A DNA stretch of 64,000 nt from Thermoleophilum album (GTDB lineage: Bacteria > Actinomycetota > Thermoleophilia > Solirubrobacterales > Thermoleophilaceae). Made by a program: the position numbers and the translations under genes. Positions 27,985 through 36,777 of this stretch are shown here, piece after piece. The stretch's first letter is position 1. Every line of letters begins with the position of its first letter. The DNA lies in assembly GCF_028867705.1 (NCBI RefSeq), contig NZ_CP066171.1, positions 930,001 through 994,000 on the forward strand, written 5' to 3'. Under the pieces are notes generated by a model, which saw nothing but the letters and a program-made list of their open reading frames with translations, was not told the DNA's origin and ran no database searches.

Positions 27985-29651
27985 GCGACGCCGGCGCGAA
28001 AACCGCGAGCAACGCGCACGCGGCGACGGGCGACGACCCGGGCGCGCGACCGCGTGTGCTCGTGGCCGAGAAGATCGCCCAGTCCGGGATCGACCTCCTA
28101 GCGCGCCACTTCGACGTCGTCGTCGGCACCGATTGGGACGCCGACACTCTGCGCGAGCGGATCGGCGAGTTCGACGGCATCGTCATCCGTTCGGGGACGC
28201 GCCTCGACAGCGACCTGATCGCTCGCGCCACCCGCCTGCAGGTGATCGGCCGCGCCGGCATCGGCGTCGACAACGTCGACGTCGAGGCGGCGACGCGGCG
28301 AGGGATCATCGTCTGCAACGCCCCTCAATCGAACGTGATCGCCGCCGCCGAGCACACGGTCGCTTTGATGCTCGCGGTCGCACGCCGTATCCCCCAGGCG
28401 CACGCGTCGCTTGTCGGCGGGCGCTGGGAGCGTTCCCGCTTTTCGGGCAGCGAGCTGTACGAGAAGACGCTCGGCATCCTCGGTTTCGGCCGCATCGGCC
28501 GGCTCGTGGCGGCGCGGGCACGGGCGTTCGGGATGCGCGTCGTCGCCTACGACCCGTACGTGTCGAACGAACGTTTCCGCGAGCTCGGGGCCGAGCGCGC
28601 CGAACGTCCCGAGGACGTGTACCGCCAGGCCGACTTCGTGAGCCTGCACCTGCCGCGCACCCCCGAGACCGAGGGGATGGTGGGTACCGAGGCGTTTGCG
28701 CAGATGCGCGACGGCGCCTACCTGGTCAACTGCGCACGCGGCGAGCTCGTCGACCTCGACGCGCTCTGCGCGGCGCTCGACTCGGGCAAGCTCGCCGGCG
28801 CTGCCCTCGATGTCTTTCCCGACGAGCCGCTCACCGAGCACCGTCTCTTCAGGTACGAGAACGTCGTCGTCACCCCCCACCTCGGTGCATCGACAGCCGA
28901 GGCGCAGGACCGCGCGGGCGTACAAACGGCTGAGCAGGTCGTCGCCGCGCTGACGGGCGGGGTCGTCACCACCGCCGTCAACGTGCCGGCGGTAGCGGCC
29001 GAGGATCTCGAGCTGCTGGGACCGTTCGTACCGCTCTGTCGCGACCTCGGCAGGATCGCCGTGGAGCTAGCAGGCGGTGCGGCGATCGAGCGCGTCGAGG
29101 TCGAGGCGCGCGGTCGCATCGCCGAGCGCGACACGCGGCTGCTCACCGTCGCCGTGCTCGAAGGCATCCTGCGGGGGCGCACCGAGGAAGACGTCAACCT
29201 CGTGAACGCTCCGGCTTTGGCCGAGGAGCGCGGCATCGGCGTGTCCGAGCTGAAGGAGGCGCGGGCGCGCGACTTCACCGATCTCGTCCGCATCACCGTG
29301 CGGTCCGACGGCCGCGCGGTGCGTGTCGTCGGCACTGTGCTCGGTACGCGCAGCCGCCCGCACCTGCTCGAAGCCTGGGGGCAGCGTTTCAACGTTCAGC
29401 TCGAGCGCCATCTGGCGCTGTTCCGCTACCGCGACCAGCCGGGCATGCTCGGCCACGTCGGGCAGGTCTTCGGACGTCACGGCATCAACATCGTTTCGGC
29501 GGCGGTCGGTCGCCATCCCGAGGAGGGCGAGGGCAGCGGCCACGATGTGGCAGTCATGGTCGTCACCACCGACCAGCCCGTGCCGCCGGGGGTGTTGCAC
29601 GAGGTGCTACAAGCCGAGGGCTTCTACGAGGGGCGCTCGGTCGACCTGTAG
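27981..29651 (+). CDS. serA: D-3-phosphoglycerate dehydrogenase
   Basis: This 556-residue long-form (type I) enzyme starts serine synthesis. Order: a non-conserved N-terminal tail (1-25), substrate domain with RAGIGVDNVD, NAD site LGFGRIGRLVA, catalytic Arg in NCARGELVD, Glu and His in DVFPDEPL...TPHLGAST, an intervening ASB domain, and a C-terminal ACT domain (RDQPGMLGHVGQVF, NIVSAAVGR) for serine feedback. The tail suggests the GTG at 27981 is used for overlap with the aminotransferase; a later start near residue 20 would also leave the enzyme intact. Confidence 0.95.
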   Translation: MSDAGAKTASNAHAATGDDPGARPRVLVAEKIAQSGIDLLARHFDVVVGTDWDADTLRERIGEFDGIVIRSGTRLDSDLIARATRLQVIGRAGIGVDNVDVEAATRRGIIVCNAPQSNVIAAAEHTVALMLAVARRIPQAHASLVGGRWERSRFSGSELYEKTLGILGFGRIGRLVAARARAFGMRVVAYDPYVSNERFRELGAERAERPEDVYRQADFVSLHLPRTPETEGMVGTEAFAQMRDGAYLVNCARGELVDLDALCAALDSGKLAGAALDVFPDEPLTEHRLFRYENVVVTPHLGASTAEAQDRAGVQTAEQVVAALTGGVVTTAVNVPAVAAEDLELLGPFVPLCRDLGRIAVELAGGAAIERVEVEARGRIAERDTRLLTVAVLEGILRGRTEEDVNLVNAPALAEERGIGVSELKEARARDFTDLVRITVRSDGRAVRVVGTVLGTRSRPHLLEAWGQRFNVQLERHLALFRYRDQPGMLGHVGQVFGRHGINIVSAAVGRHPEEGEGSGHDVAVMVVTTDQPVPPGVLHEVLQAEGFYEGRSVDL

Positions 29652-29670
29652 CTCACCGGCGGATCGATCC

Positions 29671-30375
29671 TCACGACGCAAGCCTGCCGGCGCGCGCCGT
29701 AGCCGGCAGCGGCCACTGCACCACGGGCTGCTCGTCGGCGACTGCGTCGAGCACCCGCTCGGCCACCTCGTGAGCGCCGATACCGGTCGGGAGCGCGGGT
29801 GGCGAGCCGTACAGCGAGCGGCGTGCGAAACCGGTCTCGACGTGTGGCGGCTGCACATCCACGACCAGCAGCCCGCGCCGACGCTGCTCGCGCCGAAGGA
29901 CATCGAGGTACGCCGAAAGCCCTGCCTTCGCCGCGACGTAGTGGGCCATGCGCGCCGGCCGCGTGCGCACCACGGCACCAGTGATCGCGCAGACGAAGCC
30001 CGGTGTGCGGATCGTCGCCAGGGCGCTCTCGATCAGCGCGACCGCCCCGAGCAAGTTGACCTCGAAAAGCTCGCGCGCTACGGGCTGTGGGATCTTGCCG
30101 ACCTCGGCGAAAGCGACCCTGCCGGCACAGAGCACGAGCCCGTCGATACCGGCGCCGCCGGTCAGGTTCTCGAGCGCGCTGCGCAGCGTTCCGGGCTGTC
30201 GGAGATCAAAAGGCAACGCTCGCGTCCCCGATCGACGGATGTGTTCCAAGGCGGCTGCGTCGCGTCCAAGGACGACCGGGTCGGCGCCCCGCTCGCGGAG
30301 CGCTGCGACAAGCTCGCGCCCGATCTCCCCGGTGCCGCCCGCGACGACGACCGTCTTGCCTGCCAGCTCCATCAT
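29671..30375 (-). CDS. Short-chain dehydrogenase/reductase
   Basis: This 234-residue SDR has a variant nucleotide motif GGTGEIG (about 13-19), CAGRVAF, an active-site Thr/Ser region ITGAV, and HYVAAKAGLSAY with catalytic Tyr and Lys. It is convergent with serA (19-bp gap) and divergent from the leucine leader. No substrate clue exists. Two consecutive ATG codons are at the start; the first (30375) is used. Confidence 0.8.
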   Translation of the reverse strand: MMELAGKTVVVAGGTGEIGRELVAALRERGADPVVLGRDAAALEHIRRSGTRALPFDLRQPGTLRSALENLTGGAGIDGLVLCAGRVAFAEVGKIPQPVARELFEVNLLGAVALIESALATIRTPGFVCAITGAVVRTRPARMAHYVAAKAGLSAYLDVLRREQRRRGLLVVDVQPPHVETGFARRSLYGSPPALPTGIGAHEVAERVLDAVADEQPVVQWPLPATARAGRLAS

Positions 30376-30540
30376 CCGCGGTACGGTCGGCGAGCCGCGA
30401 AGGGGTCAAGTGGGTCGTGGGGAACAGCGCACGCGTTCTGCTCGCACGGAGCGCACCACAGCGCTCGCGCGCCGCGGCCCTTTCGACGACAACGCGACAC
30501 GAGGCGACACACGCGCCTGCTTTGCCGGCCAGTGCGTTGC

Positions 30541-30546
30541 TAGCCT
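30541..30546 (+). promoter_or_regulatory. -10 box of the leucine leader
   Basis: TAGCCT ends 9 nt before the ATG of the leader peptide, so the leader peptide itself would be translated from a leaderless end. Confidence 0.5.
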
Positions 30547-30555
30547 TACTTCTCG

Positions 30556-30609
30556 ATGTCGTTCCTCCGCGACCTACGCCTCCTTCTTCTCCCCCTTCGG
30601 GGGGAGTGA
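30556..30609 (+). CDS. Leucine leader peptide of the leuA attenuator
   Basis: A 17-codon frame reads MSFLRDLRLLLLPLRGE and ends in TGA. Seven codons are Leu (positions 4, 7, 9-12 and 14), using CTC, CTT and CTA, the last two expected to be uncommon in such G+C-rich DNA. It ends 78 nt before leuA. Ribosome stalling on these codons when Leu-tRNA is low would change the RNA fold downstream, as in classical leucine attenuation; comparable leader peptides precede leuA in other actinobacteria. It is too short for ordinary gene finders. Confidence 0.85.
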   Translation: MSFLRDLRLLLLPLRGE

Positions 30610-30637
30610 GCGTGCGCTGGGGCCGCGAACGGCGGCC
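30589..30637 (+). promoter_or_regulatory. Attenuator hairpins of the leuA leader
   Basis: A perfect 7-bp stem CTCCCCC-TTCG-GGGGGAG (30589-30606), a C(UUCG)G tetraloop hairpin, lies inside the last leader codons. A second stem GGCCGC / GCGGCC (30621-30637) follows. The pyrimidine-rich Leu codons can also pair imperfectly with the purine tract at 30644-30655. No T-run follows, so control by altered leuA translation or Rho action is as likely as intrinsic termination. Confidence 0.65.
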
Positions 30638-30687
30638 AGAGGTGAAGGAAGGGAGCCGTAGGTCCGATCAGAGGAGCAGGGAGCGAC

Positions 30688-32292
30688 ATGACAGCTGACG
30701 TCGACAACAAGCGCGAGCGCAAACCGGAAAACCGCGTAAAGATCTTCGACACCACCCTCCGCGACGGCGAGCAGTCGCCGGGGATCTCGCTCAACCCCCA
30801 GGAGAAGCTCGAGATCGCGCACCAGCTCGCGCGCCTCGGGGTCGACATCATCGAAGCCGGCTTCCCAATCACCTCTCCGGGCGACTTCGAAGCTGTGCAG
30901 CTGATCGCGCGCGAGGTCGAGGGTCCGGTGATCTGTGCGCTCGCGCGCACCGCCAAGCAAGACATCGACGCTGCTTGGAACGCGATCAAGGATGCCGAGC
31001 GGCCGCGCATCCACACCTTCATCGCAACCTCCGACATCCACATCGAACGCAAGCTCCAAACCACGCGCGACGACGTAAAGGGCCAGGCGCGCGCCGCGGT
31101 CGCCTACGCGCGCGAGCTCTGCGACGACGTCGAGTTCTCGCCCGAGGACGGGTCGCGGTCGGACATCGAGTTCATGGCCGAGGTGATTCAGATCGCGATC
31201 GAAGAGGGCGCTACCACGATCAACGTGCCCGACACCGTCGGCTACACGATGCCGCACGAGTACGCGGAGATGTTCCGCAAGCTCTACGAGCTCGTGCCGG
31301 ATCTCAAGAAGGTGACGGTGTCGGTGCACTGCCACAACGACCTCGGACTCGCCGTCGCGAACTCGCTGGCCGGGCTGATGGCCGGCTGTCGCCAGGTCGA
31401 GTGCGCGGTGAACGGGATCGGCGAGCGCGCCGGTAACGCCTCGCTCGAAGAGATCGTGATGCTGTTGCACACCCGCGAGCCGTCGCTCGGGCTGTGGACG
31501 GGAATAAACACGCGCGAGATCGCCCGCACCAGCCGGTTGGTTTCGCGCCTCACCGGCTACCCGGTGCAGCCCAACAAGGCGATCGTCGGCCGCAACGCCT
31601 TCGCGCACGAAGCTGGCATCCACCAGGACGGCGTGCTCAAGGATCGCACCACCTACGAGATCATGGATGCGCGCACGATCGGGCTCGAGTCGAACCAGAT
31701 CGTGCTCGGCAAGCACTCGGGGCGGCACGCTTTGCGCAAGGCGCTCGAGGAGCTTGGGCTGCGCGTCGACGGCGCCGCCCTCAACCAGGCTTTCCAGCGC
31801 TTCAAGGAGATCGCTGACAAGAAGAAGCAGGTGACGGCGCTGGACCTCGAGGCGATCGTGTCCGACGAGATCAAGCACCGGCCGCAAGCGTTCGAGCTTG
31901 TCGCCTTCGACGTCGAGGCGTCGTCGCGGCGCACGCCGCTCGCACGGGTCGAGGTGCAGACCCCCGACGGCGAGGTGCGATCGGGGAGCTTCACCGGAGA
32001 CGGTCCGGTCGACGCGCTTTTCAGCGCTATCAACGCTGCCGTCGGCAAGGAGGCGCGGCTGCGCGAGTATCGCGTGGGCGCTATTACGGGCGGGCGCGAT
32101 GCGCTTGGCGAGGTGACCGTTCAGGTCGAGGTCGACGGGCGCGTAGCAAGCGGGGTCGGCGTGTCGACCGACATCATCGAGGCGTCTGGCAAAGCGTACG
32201 TGCGGGCGCTCTCCAACGCTCTGGCCGAGTCCGCCGCTGCCGAGGCCGAGCACCACCTCCAGCAAGCGGCACGCGAAGTCCCGACGCCGTGA
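30688..32292 (+). CDS. leuA: 2-Isopropylmalate synthase
   Basis: This 534-residue enzyme condenses acetyl-CoA with 2-oxoisovalerate, the first leucine-specific step. It has [13 protein letters not shown], the metal site [28 protein letters not shown], and a C-terminal LeuA dimer/allosteric domain (about 390-525) for leucine feedback. The ATG at 30688 is preceded by GAGGAGCAGGGAG. Expression is probably controlled by the leader peptide 78 nt upstream. Its stop overlaps the next gene by four bases. Confidence 0.97.
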   Translation: MTADVDNKRERKPENRVKIFDTTLRDGEQSPGISLNPQEKLEIAHQLARLGVDIIEAGFPITSPGDFEAVQLIAREVEGPVICALARTAKQDIDAAWNAIKDAERPRIHTFIATSDIHIERKLQTTRDDVKGQARAAVAYARELCDDVEFSPEDGSRSDIEFMAEVIQIAIEEGATTINVPDTVGYTMPHEYAEMFRKLYELVPDLKKVTVSVHCHNDLGLAVANSLAGLMAGCRQVECAVNGIGERAGNASLEEIVMLLHTREPSLGLWTGINTREIARTSRLVSRLTGYPVQPNKAIVGRNAFAHEAGIHQDGVLKDRTTYEIMDARTIGLESNQIVLGKHSGRHALRKALEELGLRVDGAALNQAFQRFKEIADKKKQVTALDLEAIVSDEIKHRPQAFELVAFDVEASSRRTPLARVEVQTPDGEVRSGSFTGDGPVDALFSAINAAVGKEARLREYRVGAITGGRDALGEVTVQVEVDGRVASGVGVSTDIIEASGKAYVRALSNALAESAAAEAEHHLQQAAREVPTP

Positions 32293-33410
32293 CCGGCGCT
32301 TTGACGCCGCGAGCGCTGGTGGCGAGCGGCGCGTTCGAGTGGCGAAATGACGGCCGCTTGGTGCGCTTCGCCCCGGGCGCCCGCCACGAGCTCGCCACGC
32401 ACGTCGAGCGTGCCGGTTTCGCCCGGCCGCTGGTGCTCGTCGGGCGCCGGGCCGACACAGCGGCGCTCGCGGCTCTGCTCCCGGGAGCGGAGGTGGTGGC
32501 GGTCGGGCCGGGGCGCGTAGACGAGCTGTCGGCCGAGCTTCTGCCCGCTCTACGCGGGCACGACGTGGTAGCGATCGGCGGTGGACGCGTCATCGACTGC
32601 GCGAAAGCGGTAGCCGCGGTGACCGGTGCGCGCTGTGCCGCCGTTCCCACCACCCTGAGCGGCGCCGAGATGACGGGCTTCCACCGTTTGCCGCGCGGTC
32701 ACGAGCAGGCCGCTCGCGGGATGGTCCGGCCGGAGCTCGTTGTTTGGGATCCCGACCTACTCGCCGAAGCGCCGCAGCGGCTGCTTGCCGAGAGCGCCGC
32801 GAACGCGCTCGCCCACGCGCTCGAGGCGCTCTACACCAAACGCGCATCGCCGGTCGCGAGCGCCGCGGCGCTCGCCGGCAGCGAGCTTCTCGCAACCGGG
32901 CTGCGCCTGCTCGGCGAGGATGGCGCGGTCGAGCGGCGAGAGCTGCATGGCACGCTCGCGCTCGGCGCACTGTTGGCGGGCTGGGCGTCGGGGGAAGCGG
33001 GCATCGCCTTCCACCACGCGCTCTGCCAGACGCTCGTGCGTGAGCTCGGTTGCGCTCACGCGACTACCAATGCGGCGGTGCTTGTAGCAAGCGCGCGACA
33101 CGCAGCTCGTGCAGCAAGTCCGGCAGTCAGCGCCTGGCTCGAAGCCTTCTTGCGCGGGGCCGGCGTGCGCGCAAGCCAGGCCGCGGCAAGCACCAGCGAG
33201 CAAGCGCTGGCAGCGGTCGCCGAGCGCCTCGCGGGCGCCGGTGCGCGTCCGCCCGCGGAGCTGCAGAACCTCGACGAGCGCGACATCGTCGCGCTAGCGC
33301 GCACGGCGGCCGCCCACCCGGCCGCTCGGGCAGCGGTGTTCCCTTGCGACAGCGAGGCTCTCGCGGCGGTTCTGCGCGATGCCGTTCGCGCCGCTCGCGC
33401 TCGCGGCTGA
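32289..33410 (+). CDS. Iron-containing alcohol dehydrogenase, maleylacetate reductase-like
   Basis: This 373-residue protein has the type III alcohol dehydrogenase fold. It shows [13 protein letters not shown] (NAD site), [10 protein letters not shown], the helix [12 protein letters not shown], and a metal cluster of His in [12 protein letters not shown] and [11 protein letters not shown]. The His-rich part resembles maleylacetate reductases. It overlaps the leuA stop (GTGA) and is therefore coupled to leucine synthesis, although no step of that pathway needs such an enzyme. The real substrate is unknown. Confidence 0.8.
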   Translation: MTGALTPRALVASGAFEWRNDGRLVRFAPGARHELATHVERAGFARPLVLVGRRADTAALAALLPGAEVVAVGPGRVDELSAELLPALRGHDVVAIGGGRVIDCAKAVAAVTGARCAAVPTTLSGAEMTGFHRLPRGHEQAARGMVRPELVVWDPDLLAEAPQRLLAESAANALAHALEALYTKRASPVASAAALAGSELLATGLRLLGEDGAVERRELHGTLALGALLAGWASGEAGIAFHHALCQTLVRELGCAHATTNAAVLVASARHAARAASPAVSAWLEAFLRGAGVRASQAAASTSEQALAAVAERLAGAGARPPAELQNLDERDIVALARTAAAHPAARAAVFPCDSEALAAVLRDAVRAARARG

Positions 33411-33449
33411 TCTGTTCGCGCTGGCCGTGGCCGGCGGCTCGGGCCCAGG

Positions 33450-34523
33450 TCAGGAGACGACCTCGAGCCGCTGCTTCTGGCGCTCGGGCGGTATCCGCAC
33501 GACGTTCCAGGCGAGGCCGAGGCGCTCGAGCGCTCGGATCACCAGCGCCGAGATGTCGATCTCCCACCAGCGCAGACCGTGCTCGGCCGAGCGCGGGAAA
33601 GCGTGGTGGTTGTGGTGCCAGGACTCGCCGAGCGACGGCAGCGCAAGCCAGAAGACGTTGGTCGCGCGATCGTCGGTGGCGAAGCGGCGGCGACCGAAGA
33701 AGTGGCAGACGGAGTTGATGCTCCACGTGACGTGGTGAACGAAAAACACGCGCACGAGACCGCCCCAGACGAAACCGGTGAGAGCGGCGGTCAGCGTGCC
33801 GCCGATCGCCCAGCCGATCAACAACGGCAACACGAGGCTTGCGGCGACGATCGGCACGAACAGGCGATCGATCGCGACGATGCCCCGGTCCTCGAACAGT
33901 TCCGGTGCGTAGCGGCGCCGGTTACCGCGCGTCGACCCGTCGAACAGCCACCCCATGTGCGCCCAGTAGAGGCCCTTGAGCGCGCCGCGCAGGCCGCGGC
34001 CGTGACCGACGTGCGGGCTATGCGGATCGCCTTCTTCGTCGGAGTGGGCGTGGTGGCGGCGGTGGTCGGCGACCCAGCCGATCACCGGGCCCTGCACCGC
34101 CGCCGACCCGAGCACCGCCAGCGCGTAGCGGATGAAGGGCTTGGTCTCGAACGAACGGTGCGTGAAGTAGCGGTGGAAGCCGACGGTGATGCCGAGCGCG
34201 GTGAGCAGATAGCCGACGACGAGCATCGCGATGTCCTGTGCGAACACCAGCCGGTTCCACAAGAACACCACGGCCGCGATCGTGCCGAGGAAGGGCACCA
34301 CCACCGCTGCCAAAATCGTCAGCTTGTGCCCAAGCGGGAGGTCGTCGTGCTCGCGTGCAGGCTCGGGTTTCGGGCGCTGGCGACGGTCGTGGGGCGCTGC
34401 CACGGCGCGCTCGAGCGTGGGCGCTGTCGTGCCCGCCGCGGGCGTGCGGTTGGGCACGCGCTGGTTTTCTCCGCTCGTCTCGGCGTCGATGGTGCTCGCC
34501 TGCACTCGTGGTTGACTGCTCAT
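33450..34523 (-). CDS. Acyl-CoA/fatty-acid delta-9 desaturase
   Basis: This 357-residue membrane di-iron desaturase has the three His boxes of the acyl-CoA type: HRYFTH (117-122), HRRHHAH (154-160) and HHNHH late in the protein. Hydrophobic segments lie near 68-115, 130-150 and 220-260. The first 60 residues are polar and unlike the family core. It introduces a cis double bond into membrane acyl chains with O2 and reduced ferredoxin or cytochrome. ATG 34523 has GGAGCAGGG just upstream. It is divergent from a PucR-type regulator. Confidence 0.93.
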   Translation of the reverse strand: MSSQPRVQASTIDAETSGENQRVPNRTPAAGTTAPTLERAVAAPHDRRQRPKPEPAREHDDLPLGHKLTILAAVVVPFLGTIAAVVFLWNRLVFAQDIAMLVVGYLLTALGITVGFHRYFTHRSFETKPFIRYALAVLGSAAVQGPVIGWVADHRRHHAHSDEEGDPHSPHVGHGRGLRGALKGLYWAHMGWLFDGSTRGNRRRYAPELFEDRGIVAIDRLFVPIVAASLVLPLLIGWAIGGTLTAALTGFVWGGLVRVFFVHHVTWSINSVCHFFGRRRFATDDRATNVFWLALPSLGESWHHNHHAFPRSAEHGLRWWEIDISALVIRALERLGLAWNVVRIPPERQKQRLEVVS

Positions 34524-34660
34524 CCCTGCTCCGCGATCCCTTGGCCGTCGATTCGATTGGCGCTCGCCGGGTCGCCGTTCGTAGCTTGCGGGGGAGCCGA
34601 ACCGGCCGGCAGACCCGTGCGCCGTTTCCTATCTAAGCCGCAATCAGTGACGGCGAACTC

Positions 34661-35992
34661 GTGGCAACGACCGCAACGGAGCCACGAAAACTTGTAGGTT
34701 TCCAACAAGTGGCCGCTAGCGACGGAGCGGGAGCGGGAAGCGAGCTGCGCGTCCCGGTGACGCGCCGCACGGCACGGCCGGTGCGGCCGCGGGCGCAGTC
34801 GGTAGGTGTGCCGTGGCGTTCGCTGCCCCCGGCGGTGGCGGAAGCTCTCGCCCCTCATCTCCCCACGGTGGCCGACGAGATCATCACCGCGATACGCCGC
34901 GACGTACCGGAGTATCGGCGACCGCTCGAGGGTCCGTTCGGGCAGGCGCTACGACTGGGCGTGGAAGAGGCGTTGCGGCGTTTCATCGCGATGCTCGGTC
35001 GCGACGAGCCGGCGGCAGCGAGCGGCAACGAGATCTACGTGCAGCTCGGACGCGCCGAGATGCGCTCGGGGCGCGGGATCGACGCCTTGCTCGCCGCCTA
35101 CCGGGTGGGGGCGCGCGTCGCTTGGCGCCGGTTCGCCGAGCTCGGCAAGGCAGCGGGCCTCTCGCCCGACGTCCTCTACGACCTCGCCGAGGCGATCTTC
35201 GCCTACATCGACGAGCTCTCGGCAGAGTCGATCGAGGGCTACGCTCTCGAACAGGCCGACTCGGTCGGCGAGCGCGAGCAGCGTCGACAGCGCCTGCTGA
35301 CGCTGCTCCTTGCCGACGCCCCCGACCCGACGCTGGTTCGCGCGGCCGCCGAACAGTGTGGGTGGGCGTTGCCGCGTACGCTCGCGATCGCCCTCACCGA
35401 CGAACGCGCCGTGGTGGTGGCGGGGCGGCTCGGGGAGCGCGCGCTGGTCGCCCAGCACGAAGAGTTCACCTGCGCAGTGATCGCCGATCCCGGCGCACCG
35501 GCCAGCCGCCGCGAACTGGCACGCGGCCTGCGCGGTGCACCGGCGGTGATAGGGCCGGAGGTCGGGCTGCTCGAGGCGGCACGAAGCTACGAGGGCGCGC
35601 GGCGCCTGTTGGCGCTCGCGCGCACGGGTGCGCTCGACGAGGGCGGTCCGCTGTTCGCCGACGACCACCCGACCGAACTGGTGTTGGCCGCCGATGCCGA
35701 CGCGCTCGGGCGTCTCGCACGGCAGGCGCTCGGCGAGCTAGCTGCGCAACCGCCGGCTACGCGAGCCCGGCTCGTCGAGACGCTCGAGGCATGGCTGGGT
35801 GTGCAGGGCCGGATCGAGCGGATGGCGCGGGCGCTCGCTGTCCATCCGCAGACAGTGCGCTACCGGCTGGGACGCCTGCGTGCCCTTCTCGGTGAGCGCC
35901 TCGACGATCCCGACGGCCGCTTGCAGCTCGAATTGGCGCTGCGCGCGCTGCGTCTCGGGCTCGTGTCCTGGGGCGAGATCGACGGTTCTTGA
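34661..35992 (+). CDS. PucR/CdaR-family transcriptional regulator
   Basis: This 443-residue protein has the architecture of actinobacterial PucR-like regulators: an N-terminal sensor-like helical domain (about 55-200), a degenerate GGDEF-like middle, and a C-terminal HTH (about 385-430, MARALAVHPQTVRYRLGRLRALLG). It is divergent from the desaturase across a 137-bp gap, an arrangement repeatedly seen for desaturase regulators, so control of membrane unsaturation is the likely role. The GTG at 34661 was taken as start; the first 40 residues are low-complexity. Confidence 0.85.
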   Translation: MATTATEPRKLVGFQQVAASDGAGAGSELRVPVTRRTARPVRPRAQSVGVPWRSLPPAVAEALAPHLPTVADEIITAIRRDVPEYRRPLEGPFGQALRLGVEEALRRFIAMLGRDEPAAASGNEIYVQLGRAEMRSGRGIDALLAAYRVGARVAWRRFAELGKAAGLSPDVLYDLAEAIFAYIDELSAESIEGYALEQADSVGEREQRRQRLLTLLLADAPDPTLVRAAAEQCGWALPRTLAIALTDERAVVVAGRLGERALVAQHEEFTCAVIADPGAPASRRELARGLRGAPAVIGPEVGLLEAARSYEGARRLLALARTGALDEGGPLFADDHPTELVLAADADALGRLARQALGELAAQPPATRARLVETLEAWLGVQGRIERMARALAVHPQTVRYRLGRLRALLGERLDDPDGRLQLELALRALRLGLVSWGEIDGS

Positions 35993-36088
35993 CCGCGCGA
36001 CGCGTGGCGAAGGGTCCCCAGCGACGGGCAATCCGATCGGCAGCGGCAGGTGGGAGGAGACGTATTGTTCGAGATAACGGACGTTCGT

Positions 36089-36096
36089 GTTAACAT
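36089..36096 (+). promoter_or_regulatory. -10 box and palindrome upstream of the XRE-cupin gene
   Basis: TAACAT (36091-36096) ends 7 nt before the GTG at 36104. It overlaps the palindrome TGTTAACA (36088-36095), and GTTCG occurs twice just upstream (36067-36087), a likely site for autoregulation. Confidence 0.5.
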
Positions 36097-36103
36097 ACGC
36101 GCC

Positions 36104-36775
36104 GTGCTTGAGCGCGCAGCGAAAGCTGAACACGACGCGGCGGCGCGCGACACCGCTCTAGCGGGCGGCGGCGCCGCAGCGGCGCTTGAGCAAGCACCCG
36201 CCGCTACAGGGGTAGCCGGCGGGTTCGGGGCGCGTGTGCGCAGTCTGCGCCAGGCGAGCAGGCTGTCGCTGCGGGAACTGGCCGAGCGCTCCGGGGTGTC
36301 GGCGCCGATGCTCTCCCAAGTCGAGCGCGGCGAGACCAGTCCGACGCTCACCGTCGCTCAGCGCATCGCCGCCGGACTCGGTCTCTCGTTGTCGCAGGTG
36401 CTGCGTCTCGACGAGAGCGTCGGAGTGGTGATCGTGCCCGCCGCCCGCCGGCGGCGGGGCGGCGGCAGCGACGGACACACCTACGAGGTGCTGACGCCCC
36501 CGCTGCCCGGCGAGCGCGTCGAGGTTTCGCTGCACCGACTTGACCCCGGCGCCGCTACCGGAGGGCCCGACGATCCGCCGTTGCACGGTCCGGGCAGCCG
36601 CGAAACCGTTGTCGTCCAGAAGGGGCGAGTGCGGCTTGAGATCGCCGGCGAACGGCACGAGCTGGCGGCCGGGGACGCCGCCACCTTCGATGCCGATCTC
36701 CCTCACCACTTCGAAAACCCCGGTCCTGCGGCGGCCGAGTTTCTGGCCGTCGTGACTGCCGCTCTCGGGAGGTAG
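36104..36775 (+). CDS. XRE-family regulator with C-terminal cupin domain
   Basis: This 223-residue protein joins an N-terminal helix-turn-helix (about 43-98, [31 protein letters not shown]) to a cupin domain (about 150-215) that would bind a small effector. A 40-residue Ala-rich tail precedes the HTH. The GTG at 36104 is chosen over an upstream GTG (36050) because a -10 box lies 7 nt before it. It ends 2 nt before leuC, so it is the first gene of the leuCD unit, and its stop overlaps the leuC Shine-Dalgarno region. A role in leucine/2-oxo-acid control is inferred from position. Confidence 0.85.
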   Translation: MLERAAKAEHDAAARDTALAGGGAAAALEQAPAATGVAGGFGARVRSLRQASRLSLRELAERSGVSAPMLSQVERGETSPTLTVAQRIAAGLGLSLSQVLRLDESVGVVIVPAARRRRGGGSDGHTYEVLTPPLPGERVEVSLHRLDPGAATGGPDDPPLHGPGSRETVVVQKGRVRLEIAGERHELAAGDAATFDADLPHHFENPGPAAAEFLAVVTAALGR

Positions 36776-36777
36776 CG

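Noticed and set aside
36050-36103. Upstream GTG start for the XRE-cupin gene
   Set aside because: It would put the -10 box and the palindrome inside the coding sequence; the GTG at 36104 fits the leaderless pattern.
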